A stretch of DNA of 43,590 bases from Achromobacter dolens (GTDB lineage: Bacteria; Pseudomonadota; Gammaproteobacteria; Burkholderiales; Burkholderiaceae_B), in contig NZ_CADIJW010000047.1 of NCBI RefSeq assembly GCF_902859745.1, forward strand, positions 1-43,590, given 5' to 3'. The notes under the pieces were generated by a model. That model ran no database searches, was not told where the DNA came from, and was given only the letters and a program-made list of their open reading frames with translations. Of the stretch, positions 17,353 to 26,127 are shown piece after piece; the first letter of the stretch is position 1; every line of letters begins with the position of its first letter. Both the position numbers and the translations under genes were made by a program.

Positions 17353-17764
17353 GGTTGCGCATCCAGTCGGCCACGCCGAAGAACGATTGCAGCAGGCGCT
17401 CGACCAGGGCGGGGTCGATGCCCTCGTCCTCCATGGCGCGGCCCATGCAGGCCACCCATTGGTCGCGCTCGATCTCGCCGATCGAGAACGGCAGGTGCCG
17501 CGCCCGCAGGCGCGGATGGCCGAAGCGCTCTATATAGTGGTCCGGGCCGCCGAAATAGCCGCACAGGAACCAGAACAGCTTGTCGCGGGCCTGGTCCAGG
17601 CTGGGGCCATGCGCGGCGCGCAGTTCCTTCAGGTCCGGCTCCATGTCCATCAGGTCATAGAAACGGTCGACCAGGGCACGCACGCCGGGCTCGCCGCCCA
17701 GGAGATCGAAAATGCTGCGGGAGGTTTCCACGGGTTCGGCAGGGGTTTGGACGGAAGTCGTCAT
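17342..17764 (-). CDS. Group II truncated haemoglobin
   Basis: A 140-residue haem protein of the 2/2 haemoglobin family, group II (GlbO/YjbI-like), about the normal length. Tyr36 in RFYDLM is the B10 position. The F-helix reads HPRLRARHLPFSIGE with the proximal His90, and Trp103 in DQWVACM is the G8 tryptophan that defines group II. These proteins bind O2 or NO and are linked to oxidative or nitrosative stress; the exact role here is unknown. The ATG shares one base with the stop of the upstream permease gene (TGATG at 17762-17766), implying coupled translation. An upstream in-frame extension to 17983 lies inside the permease gene and is not credible. Confidence 0.93.
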   Translation of the reverse strand: MTTSVQTPAEPVETSRSIFDLLGGEPGVRALVDRFYDLMDMEPDLKELRAAHGPSLDQARDKLFWFLCGYFGGPDHYIERFGHPRLRARHLPFSIGEIERDQWVACMGRAMEDEGIDPALVERLLQSFFGVADWMRNREG

Positions 17765-20295
17765 CAGGTTTCTCTCAGGGTGACCAGCGGCGGGGTGCGC
17801 AGCACGCCGCGCAGCGCCAGCGCGCCACCGGCCCAGGCGCCGAGCATACCCGCGCCGACCCCCACCAGCCAGGGCCAGAGGCTGAGGGTAATCGTGAAAT
17901 CGAACACCTGGGTTGATAAAACCCAAGCGATCGCGCTGGCGCCGGCCGCCGCCAGCAGGCCGGCCAGGCCGCCCACGGCCCACAGCTCGATGCGCTGCGA
18001 ACGCGCCAACTGGCGCCGGGTGGCGCCCAGCGCGCGCAGCACCGCGGCTTCGCGCATGCGTTCGTCGCGGGTGGCGGTCAGCGCGGCCGACAGCACCAGC
18101 ACGCCGGCCGCCAGCGTGAACAGGAACAGTAGCTGCACCGCGCGGCCGACCTCGTTGAGCACCGATTGCAACTGTTGCAGGATGGCGCCCACGTCGAACA
18201 CCGTCAGGTTCGGGAACTGCCGCACCAGCGCGGGCAGCACCTGGGCCTTTTCCGGCGGCAGGTAGAAGGACGTGATCCAGCTTTGCGGCATGTCGGCCAG
18301 GGTTTCAGGCGTCAGGATGGCGAAAAAATTGACGCGCATCGTATCCCAATCCACCCGCCGGGTGCTGGAGACGGCCACCTCGAACTGCTGGCCGGCCACG
18401 TCGAAGGTCATCTTGTCGCCCAGCTTGATGCCCAGGGTCTTGGCCAGGCCCGACTCCAGCGACACCTCGGCCGAGCCCGGCTTGAGCCAGCGGCCCTGCT
18501 CGATGCGGTTGGACGACGGCATCTGCTCGCCGTAGGACAGGTTGAATTCGCGGTCCACCAGGCGCTTGGCGCGCGGTTCCTCGTAATCGTCCGGTCCCAC
18601 CGGCTTGCCGTTGACGGCGATCAGGCGGCCGCGCACCATCGGCGACAGCACGATCCGGCCCAGCCCCTCGCGGGTCAGCGCGTCGGTCACGGCCTGGCGC
18701 TGGTCGGGCTGCACATTGATGAGGAAGCGGTTGGGCGCGTCCGGCGGCAGCGTGCGCTGCCAGCCCTGGATCAGGTCGGTGCGGGTCATGGCCAGCAGCA
18801 GCAGGGCCATCAGGCCCACCGCCAGCGCGCACACCTGGGTGATGGTGGCGGCGCGCCGGCGCACCACGCCGGCCAGCGCGAACCGCAGCGCCGGCAGGCC
18901 GGCGGCCAGGCCGCGCAAGCGTGCCAGGCCCAGGATGCAAAGCCAGGCCACCAGCGCGAACAGCGCGAACGCCCCCAGGAACCCGCCCGCCACCACGCCG
19001 CCCAGCCTGGCGTCGCCGGCGAACCACCAGATCAGCAGCGCGAAGCCGACCGCGCCGACGCCATAGCCGAGCGCGCTGCGCGCGCTGATGACGTCGGCGT
19101 CGCGCCGCAGCACCCGCGCCGGCGGCACGTGGCGCAACTGCGCCAGGGCCGGCAGGGCGAAGCCCAGCAACAGCAGGAGGCCGGTCAGCAGGCCCTGCAG
19201 GGCCGGAACGGCCGAGGGCGCCGGCAAGGTCGTGTCGATGAGCGAACCCAGCAGCATCACCAGCACCTGGTGCACCGCATAGCCCAGCAGGCAGCCCGCC
19301 GCCGAAGCGAACAGGCCGACCAGCGCGAATTCCAGGGTCAGCATGCGCGAGACCTGCGACTGCACCGCCCCCAGGCAGCGCATCACGGCGATGCCGTCGC
19401 GGTGGCGCGTCATGTAACGGCCCGCCGCCAGCGCCACCGCCACGGCCGAGATCAGCACCGCCAGCAGCGCCACCAGCGACAGGAAGCGCTGCGCCCGGTC
19501 CAGGGTGCGGCGCACCTCGGGCCGGCCCGATTCCAGCGTGGCGACCTTCTGGCCGCGCTTGAGGTTCTGGCCCAGCCAGGCGGAGTAGCCGGCCACCGCG
19601 TCCGGCTGGCCCGCCACCAGCAGGGCGTAGCCGATGCGGCTGCCGGGCGCGATCAGCCCGGTGGCCGGCAGGTCGCTGGCGCGCAGCATCACCCGCGGCG
19701 CGACGTTGACGAACTGCATGCCGCGGTCCGGCTCATAGGTGATGACCCGGTCGATGCGCAGGTGGGCGTCCCCCACGTTGAGGGTGTCGCCGACCTTCAG
19801 GCCCAGCAGCGACAGCAGTTGGCCGTCCACCCAGACCGCGCCCTCGGGGGGGATGTCGCGGGTGGGGCCGTCGGGATTGAACGGCGCGTCGGTCACCCGC
19901 AGGGCGCCGCGCAGCGGATAGCCCGGCTCGACCGCCTTCAGGGCCGCTAACTGGGCGCCGTCGCCCGCGCTGACCATGGACGGGAACTGCCAGGTATTGG
20001 AGACGGACAGGCCGCGTTCGCGGGCCTGGTCGAGGAAGGCGGCCGGTACCGGCTCGTCGGCGTCCAGCACCAGGTCGGCGCCCAGCATCTGCCCGGCGTC
20101 GCGCTCCAGCGCCCGGCTGACGCGGTCGGCCAGGAAGCCGACGCTGGTGACGGCGGCCACCGCCACCACCAGGGCCAGCACCAGCAGCCGCAGCTCGCCG
20201 GCGCGGGCGTCGCGCATCATCATGCGGGCGCCCAGCGCCAGGGTGGTCCAAAAGCCGGGGCGCCTGGCCCGTGAGACATCAGGGAAATCCATCAT
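17764..20295 (-). CDS. FtsX/YbbP-type ABC transporter permease
   Basis: An 843-residue membrane protein resembling E. coli YbbP: two FtsX domains and about ten membrane segments. The N-terminal helix is ELRLLVLALVVAVAAVTSVGFLADRV, followed by a large periplasmic MacB-like region (about residues 60-260). A first FtsX block follows (FLSLVALLAVLISAVAVALAAGRYMTRHRDGIAVMRCLGA), with a second at the C-terminus (VLRALGATRRQLARSQRIELWAVGGLAG). Such permeases work with a LolD-like ATPase (YbbA) in export or envelope functions. No ATPase gene adjoins it here, since the upstream neighbour is divergent. ATG at 20295 or 20292 are equivalent choices. Coupling to a haemoglobin and Kdo kinase hints at an envelope role, but that is inference. 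Confidence 0.88.
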   Translation of the reverse strand: MMDFPDVSRARRPGFWTTLALGARMMMRDARAGELRLLVLALVVAVAAVTSVGFLADRVSRALERDAGQMLGADLVLDADEPVPAAFLDQARERGLSVSNTWQFPSMVSAGDGAQLAALKAVEPGYPLRGALRVTDAPFNPDGPTRDIPPEGAVWVDGQLLSLLGLKVGDTLNVGDAHLRIDRVITYEPDRGMQFVNVAPRVMLRASDLPATGLIAPGSRIGYALLVAGQPDAVAGYSAWLGQNLKRGQKVATLESGRPEVRRTLDRAQRFLSLVALLAVLISAVAVALAAGRYMTRHRDGIAVMRCLGAVQSQVSRMLTLEFALVGLFASAAGCLLGYAVHQVLVMLLGSLIDTTLPAPSAVPALQGLLTGLLLLLGFALPALAQLRHVPPARVLRRDADVISARSALGYGVGAVGFALLIWWFAGDARLGGVVAGGFLGAFALFALVAWLCILGLARLRGLAAGLPALRFALAGVVRRRAATITQVCALAVGLMALLLLAMTRTDLIQGWQRTLPPDAPNRFLINVQPDQRQAVTDALTREGLGRIVLSPMVRGRLIAVNGKPVGPDDYEEPRAKRLVDREFNLSYGEQMPSSNRIEQGRWLKPGSAEVSLESGLAKTLGIKLGDKMTFDVAGQQFEVAVSSTRRVDWDTMRVNFFAILTPETLADMPQSWITSFYLPPEKAQVLPALVRQFPNLTVFDVGAILQQLQSVLNEVGRAVQLLFLFTLAAGVLVLSAALTATRDERMREAAVLRALGATRRQLARSQRIELWAVGGLAGLLAAAGASAIAWVLSTQVFDFTITLSLWPWLVGVGAGMLGAWAGGALALRGVLRTPPLVTLRET

Positions 20296-20408
20296 CTGCC
20301 AATGTTAACCAACGGCCGGAATGGGGGCCGAATCCCGCTATCATGCGCGAAGCGCCTTGCGGCGCCGCATACCCACTGCAAAAAAATACCGAATCCCTGG
20401 AGAAGACA

Positions 20409-21383
20409 ATGCGTAAATCCTGGCTCGCGGCCACGATCCTGGCCGCCTGCGCGGTCGCCGCGCCCCTGGCCGCCTCGGCCCAGACTCCCCTGAAGATGGC
20501 CTATGCCCTGTCGACGTCGTCGCACTATGGCGCCGGCGCCGACGCCCTGGCCAAGTCGATCGAGGCGTCCAGCAACGGCAAGTACAAGGTACAGCAATTC
20601 GCCAACAGCGCGCTGGGCGGCGAACGCGAGGTGATCGAAGGCCTGCAGATCGGCACCATCGACCTGGCCATCGTCTCGACCGGCGCCACCCTGAACTTCG
20701 TGCCCGAGACCGGCGTCTTCGACATCCCCTTCCTGCTGCGCGACCTGCAACATGCACGCAACGTGCTCGACAGCAAGATCGGACAGGATATGCTGGCAAA
20801 GTTCCCCAGCCGCGGCATCATCGCGCTGGCCTGGGGCGAACAGGGCTTTCGCCACCTGACCAACAACGTGCGTCCGGTCAAGACGCCGGCCGACGCCAAG
20901 GGCCTGAAGATCCGCACCACGGAAAACCCGATCCACATCACCGCCTTCCGCCAGATCGGCATCCTGCCGACCCCGATGGCCTGGCCGGAAGTGGCCACCG
21001 CCCTGCAGCAGGGCACGATCGACGGCCAGGAAAACCCGCTGTCGGTCATCACCTCGGCCAAGCTGTCGCAGATGCAGAAGTACCTGGCGCTGACCGGCCA
21101 CGTCTACGGCCCGGCGCTGGTGCTGATGTCGTCCAACGTCTATGACGGACTGTCGGCCGAGGACAAGGCCAAGTTCGACAAAGCCGGCAAAGAATCGGCC
21201 CAGGCCATGCGCGCCTACGTCGACAACATCGAGAAGACCGGCGTCGAGCAGCTCAAGAAGGAAGGCATGCAGGTCACGGAAGTCGACCGCGCCGCCTTCG
21301 CCGCCGCCGTCGAGCCGGCCTACCCCGAGTACTACAAGAAGTTCGACAAGAAGCTGATCGAGTCGATCCGCGACACCAAGTAA
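20409..21383 (+). CDS. dctP: TRAP transporter substrate-binding protein DctP
   Basis: A 324-residue periplasmic receptor of the DctP family (PF03480). The signal peptide is MRKSWLAATILAACAVAAPLAASAQ. Landmarks are LGGEREVIEGLQIGTIDLAIVSTG and LKIRTTENPIHITAFRQIG, where the arginine normally binds the substrate carboxylate. The segment ending GTIDGQENPLSVITSAKL is the family's quantity and fold signature. I chose the ATG at 20409, preceded by GGAG, because it opens with a good signal peptide. Ligand is probably an organic acid, but its identity cannot be read off. It is followed by dctQ after a structured 111-base gap. Confidence 0.92.
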   Translation: MRKSWLAATILAACAVAAPLAASAQTPLKMAYALSTSSHYGAGADALAKSIEASSNGKYKVQQFANSALGGEREVIEGLQIGTIDLAIVSTGATLNFVPETGVFDIPFLLRDLQHARNVLDSKIGQDMLAKFPSRGIIALAWGEQGFRHLTNNVRPVKTPADAKGLKIRTTENPIHITAFRQIGILPTPMAWPEVATALQQGTIDGQENPLSVITSAKLSQMQKYLALTGHVYGPALVLMSSNVYDGLSAEDKAKFDKAGKESAQAMRAYVDNIEKTGVEQLKKEGMQVTEVDRAAFAAAVEPAYPEYYKKFDKKLIESIRDTK

Positions 21384-21404
21384 GCGCAAGGCCGGCACGG
21401 CGCG

Positions 21405-21448
21405 AGGCGCCGGGATGACGAAAGCGAATTTCGTCCCCGGCGGCGCCT
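21405..21448 (+). promoter_or_regulatory. Strong hairpin between dctP and dctQ
   Basis: A long, nearly perfect stem lies here. The inner arms GACGAAA (21417-21423) and TTTCGTC (21429-21435) enclose a five-base loop, and the outer arms AGGCGCCG (21405-21412) and CGGCGCCT (21441-21448) extend it. No T-run follows. Hairpins in this position often protect the upstream receptor message or attenuate downstream reading, giving excess receptor over membrane subunits. Confidence 0.65.
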
Positions 21449-21494
21449 GCCGCTCCGCCCTCCGCGCGCTCCGCCATCCGTCCTGGAAACCCCC

Positions 21495-21995
21495 ATGCGT
21501 CTGCTCTGCGCCTTCGACCGCATCCTGTTCAAGCTGGTGTCGGTCATCGCCCAACTCCTGCTGGTGGCCGCCGCGGCCGCCGCCTTCTACCAGGTCATCG
21601 CCCGCTTCGTGCTGCATTCGCCCGCCGACTGGAGCGAGGTGCTGACCCGCGCCCTGCTGATCTGGACGGTGCTGCTGGGCGTGGCCCTGGCCTTCCGCCA
21701 CGGCGCCATGATCAGCGTCGAACTGCTGCGCAACCTGCTGGGCGGCATGCGCCGCCGCATCCTGGAAGCCGTCATCGGCCTGGTCTGCGCCGGCTTTCTC
21801 GGCTTCATCGCCTGGATCGGCGGCCAGATGACCTACCGCGTGCGTTTCCAGAACGTGCCCAGCCTGGACATCTCGATCTCCTGGATCTACCTGGCGATCC
21901 CGGTGGGCGCGACGCTCGCCGCCGTCGCCGTGCTGGCGCGCTGGTGCGCCGGCGAGGAAGACAACACGCCCGTGCGCAACGACGCGCAGGGTTGA
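21495..21995 (+). CDS. dctQ: TRAP transporter small permease DctQ
   Basis: A 166-residue membrane protein of the DctQ family (PF04290) with four predicted helices: FKLVSVIAQLLLVAAAAAAFYQVIARFV, ALLIWTVLLGVALAFRHGAMI, ILEAVIGLVCAGFLGFIAWIGG and ISWIYLAIPVGATLAAVAVLA. The conserved RHGAMISVELL segment follows helix two. DctQ pairs with DctM in sodium- or proton-driven uptake of the solute delivered by DctP. The ribosome-binding site is weak (TGGA). dctM starts 34 bases downstream. Confidence 0.92.
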   Translation: MRLLCAFDRILFKLVSVIAQLLLVAAAAAAFYQVIARFVLHSPADWSEVLTRALLIWTVLLGVALAFRHGAMISVELLRNLLGGMRRRILEAVIGLVCAGFLGFIAWIGGQMTYRVRFQNVPSLDISISWIYLAIPVGATLAAVAVLARWCAGEEDNTPVRNDAQG

Positions 21996-22029
21996 GCCCC
22001 CGTCCCGAATCCAAGCAGCCGATATCGCC

Positions 22030-23307
22030 ATGTCCCAATTAATGATTGTCTCGATGCTGATTTTCTTCGGGCTGTCCGTGCCGGTCGCCGTGTCGATCGG
22101 GCTGGCCAGCCTGGCGGGGGTCGGCGCCGCCAACCTGCCCTGGCTGGTGGTGGCCCAGCAGCTTTATGCCGCGCTGGACAAGTACCCGCTGGTCGCGATC
22201 CCGTTCTTCATCCTGGCCGGCAACCTGATGGAAGCCGGCGGCATCTCCGAACGCATGGTGGAGTTCGCCAAGAGCGTGGTCGGCGGCATCCAGGGCGGCC
22301 TGGCCTGCACCTGCGTGCTGACCTGCATGATCTTCGCCGCCGTGGCCGGCTCCAGCGTCGCCACCACCTTCGCGGTCGGCGCCATCCTGATCCCGGCCAT
22401 GATCCGCCACGGCTACCCCGCCCCCTTCGCCGCGTCATTGCAGGCCAGCGCGGCCGAGCTGGGCGTGATCATCCCGCCGTCGATCCCGATGATCCTGTTC
22501 GCGGTGTCCACCGACACCTCCACCGGCGAGCTGTTCATCGCCGGCGTCATGCCCGGCATCCTGATCGGCGTGGCGCTGATGTTCTACGTCTGGCTCTACG
22601 CCAAGCGCAACAACCTGGGCAAGCGCGACGGCGAAGGCCGCCTGCCGCTGTGGCCGGCCTTCAAGCGCGCCTGGCTGGCGCTGATGATGCCGGTCATCAT
22701 CCTGGGCGGCATCTACGGCGGCGTCTTCACCCCGACCGAGGCCTCGGTGGTGGCGGTGATGTACGCGGTGGTGGTGGGCAAGTTCATCTACCGCCGCCTG
22801 AGCTTCAGGCAGTTGTCGGACACGCTGCACAAGTCGGTCGTGTCCACCGCCGTGATCATGTTCGTGATCGCCAACGCCGGCGTGTTCAGCTTCCTGCTGA
22901 ACCGCGCCGGCATCCCCGATGCGCTGGGCGTGTGGCTGGCGCAATTGTTCGACACCCAGTTCTCGTTCCTGATGGGCGTGAACCTGGCGCTGTTCGTGAT
23001 CGGCATGTTCATCGAGACCTCGGCCTCGATCGTGGTGCTGGCCCCGCTGCTGCTGCCGGTGGCGCTGAAGTTCGGCGTGGACCCGGTGCACTTCGGCATC
23101 ATCATGGTGGTCAACCTGGCCCTGGGCATGATCACGCCGCCGTTCGGGGTGAATCTGTTCGCGGCCTGCGCGGTGGCGAAGCTGCCGTTGGAGCGGTTGA
23201 TCAAGCCGTTGATTCCGTTCGTGGGGGTGGTGATTGTTTGTCTGATGGTGATTACTTATTGGCCGGGGTTGTCGTTGGGACTACGGGATTTGGTTTATTC
23301 GAAGTAG
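22030..23307 (+). CDS. dctM: TRAP transporter large permease DctM
   Basis: A 425-residue membrane protein of the DctM family (PF06808, about 12 helices), the transport channel of the TRAP system. Typical motifs are PFFILAGNLMEAGGISERMVEFA, VAGSSVATTFAVGAILIPAMI, SAAELGVIIPPSIPMILFAVSTDTS, GVFTPTEASVVAV and FGIIMVVNLALGMITPPFGVNLFAA. Length and order are normal. It ends the plus-strand TRAP operon; an 840-base segment without genes follows. The last stretch of codons (from about 23200) is noticeably richer in G/T at third positions than the rest. Confidence 0.94.
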   Translation: MSQLMIVSMLIFFGLSVPVAVSIGLASLAGVGAANLPWLVVAQQLYAALDKYPLVAIPFFILAGNLMEAGGISERMVEFAKSVVGGIQGGLACTCVLTCMIFAAVAGSSVATTFAVGAILIPAMIRHGYPAPFAASLQASAAELGVIIPPSIPMILFAVSTDTSTGELFIAGVMPGILIGVALMFYVWLYAKRNNLGKRDGEGRLPLWPAFKRAWLALMMPVIILGGIYGGVFTPTEASVVAVMYAVVVGKFIYRRLSFRQLSDTLHKSVVSTAVIMFVIANAGVFSFLLNRAGIPDALGVWLAQLFDTQFSFLMGVNLALFVIGMFIETSASIVVLAPLLLPVALKFGVDPVHFGIIMVVNLALGMITPPFGVNLFAACAVAKLPLERLIKPLIPFVGVVIVCLMVITYWPGLSLGLRDLVYSK

Positions 23308-23327
23308 GTTTTTTGATTGCGGGGGGG

Positions 23328-23508
23328 GCTTCGTAGGCCGCCTGTTGCGGCGGGGTGGGCCGGGTGGGGCGCCAACGATTGCGGTCCGGAGCGTTCGCTC
23401 CGGACTGCCCTATCCTCATCCTCGTAGTCGCCTGCGGCGACTGCCTTCGGATTCCGTCGGGCGCATCGACGGCGCCCCACCCGGCCCACCCCGCCGCAAC
23501 AGGCTACC
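23328..23508 (+). repeat. Structured repeat, copy A
   Basis: From left to right: an end motif GCTTCGTAGGCCG (23328-23340); a 33-base arm (23341-23373); a core of about 97 bases (23374-23470); the perfect reverse complement of the arm (23471-23503); and CTACC. The core holds two hairpins: one at 23384-23405 with ten-base arms GTCCGGAGCG around TT, and a second at 23427-23441 (GTCGCC-TGC-GGCGAC). The whole can fold into a long stem closed over two inner hairpins. It codes for no protein. Confidence 0.88.
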
Positions 23509-23930
23509 GGCATCCAGACATGGGGCGCTGCTACATCGAGGTGTGGGGAGAGAGATTTGCGGGGCCCGCCCCAGGCCGGCCGCGCGGGCGGCCTTTTGGG
23601 GCTTACGCGGGGTCTTGCGTCGGGATGATGACGCTATCGCGTGTGGGAATGGCGAAATCGAGTGCTATTGAGAGATCGTAGGCACCAAGACTGTTTGTGG
23701 TCGGCGCGCGAAGCTCCTCACAAGCAATACGGTGCACATCGCGCCGACCACCACCGCCCCTCCCCCTGACGTGCGGAACCACCAGAAAACCGCTCGCCAC
23801 CCGCGCACAGCGCCCCCGCCCCACATTCAGATGCACAGACGCCCAGCGTGGCCGCCCGCGCGGCCGCGATGGGCAGCCCTGCAGGTTTCGTGCCCTGCAC
23901 ACAGGTCTAGCAACGCAACAAGCCAAGACG

Positions 23931-24112
23931 CTCGTAGCCCCTCGGTCGGGCGGACCCGATGGCGGGCAACCTCGATGCGCCCGACGGAATCCGAAGGAGT
24001 CGCCGAAGGCGAGGACGAGGATGAGGCAGGGGCAGTCCGGAGCGAACGCTCCGGACCGCAATCGTGGGCGCCCGCCATCGGGTCCGCCCGACCGAGGGGC
24101 GACCTACGAAGC
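23931..24112 (-). repeat. Structured repeat, copy B (inverted)
   Basis: On the minus strand this copy has the same plan as the one at 23328: end motif GCTTCGTAGGTCG (24112-24100), a 30-base arm (24099-24070), the shared core at about 90 percent identity by eye, the perfect complement of the arm (23967-23938), and CTACGAG. The inner hairpin is at 24035-24056. The arm sequence is quite different from that of the other copy, yet it is fully self-complementary. Confidence 0.88.
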
Positions 24113-24146
24113 CCGCTCCCGCACCAAAACCCCACCAGGAAAGCCA

Positions 24147-25119
<973 letters not shown>

Positions 25120-25130
<11 letters not shown>

Positions 25131-26127
25131 GGGCAACGCCTCCTTGGTGCAGCCAGCAGGCGCTGAGGGTCGCGCCCGACGGGGTGGACGCCAGCGCCGG
25201 GCGGTCCATGCCGCAGCGCGGACCGGCCTGGCCGCAGCGCGGATGGAAGGCGCAGCCGTCCGGCATCGCGTGCAGGCGCGGCATGGCGCCGTCGATCTGG
25301 TTCAGGCGCGCGGCGCGCTGGCGCAGGCCGGGAATCGCGTTCATCAGGCCCTGCGTATACGGATGGCCGGGGCGCCGCAGCACCTCCAGCACCGGGCCGA
25401 TCTCGACGATGCGGCCGGCGTACATCACCGCCACCCGATCGGCCGTCTCGGCGATCACACCCATGTCGTGCGTCACCAGCAACACCGAGGTGCCCTGCTC
25501 GCGGCACAGCCGGCGCAGCAGCGCGGTGATCTGCGCCTGCACCGACACGTCCAGCGCGGTGGTCGGCTCGTCGGCGATGATCAGCCGCGGCCGCGCCGCC
25601 AGCGCCAGCGCGATCACCACCCGCTGACGCATGCCGCCGGAGAACTGGTGCGGATAGTGGTCGATGCGACGGTCCGCCGCCGGAATGCCGACCGCCAGCA
25701 GCAGTTCGAGCGCGCGCTGGCGGGCCGCGGCGGCCGACACCTTGTCGTGGTGGCGGATGGTCTCGATCAGTTGGTCCCCTACGGTGAACAGCGGGTGCAG
25801 GCTGGTCAGCGGATCCTGGAAGATCGCGCCGATCTCCTTGCCACGCAGTTGCTGACGCGCGCGGGCCGGCAGGTTGTCGATGCGGCGGCCAGCCAGGTGA
25901 ATCTCGCCGCCGCCCAGGCGGCCCGGCGGTTCCAGCAGGCCGATCACGGCCATGCCGGTCAGCGACTTGCCGGCGCCGGACTCGCCCACCATGCCCAGGA
26001 TCTCGCCCGGCTGGATGTCGAAACTGATATCGCGCGTGGCCACCAGGAGGCCGTGGCGGGAAGGAAACTCCACCGACAGGCCGCGCACCGACAGGGTGGG
26101 CGCGGCGGGATTCGGAACGGTCGTCAT
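25120..26127 (-). CDS. Peptide-type ABC transporter ATP-binding protein (DppD/OppD-like)
   Basis: A 335-residue ATPase, first of the pair. It has Walker A GESGAGKS, Q-loop IFQDPLTSLHPLF, signature FSGGMRQRVVIALAL, Walker B LIIADEPTTALDVSVQAQI and switch LVTHDMGVIAETA. The C-terminal GCAFHPRCGQAGPRCGMDRP is the oligopeptide-transporter domain with its cysteines. The ATG overlaps the stop of the upstream amidohydrolase gene by four bases (ATGA). With the two permeases and receptor upstream it completes a five-part importer, interrupted by two enzyme genes. Confidence 0.93.

Larger units (their letters stand above)
23308..24146. other. Gene-free segment with two inverted structured repeats
   Basis: No credible coding sequence lies in these 839 bases. 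Short open frames occur but consist of translated repeat and palindromes. The segment begins with a T-run and G-run after dctM, holds two inverted copies of a structured repeat (23328-23508 and 23931-24112), and has about 420 bases of unique DNA between them. A 16-base motif GGCCGCGCGGGCGGCC occurs at 23578-23593, and its complement at 23850-23865. The two lie 75 and 73 bases from the inner ends of the repeats, so the repeated unit may be longer than its core. Confidence 0.8.

Noticed and set aside
18166-19950. 594-residue plus-strand open frame opposite the YbbP-like permease
   Set aside because: Translation is a Gln/Arg/His-rich mirror of the membrane protein and has no recognisable start site or family.
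23328-24112. CRISPR array or insertion sequence
   Set aside because: Only two copies in inverted orientation, no regular spacers, no transposase frame and no cas genes.
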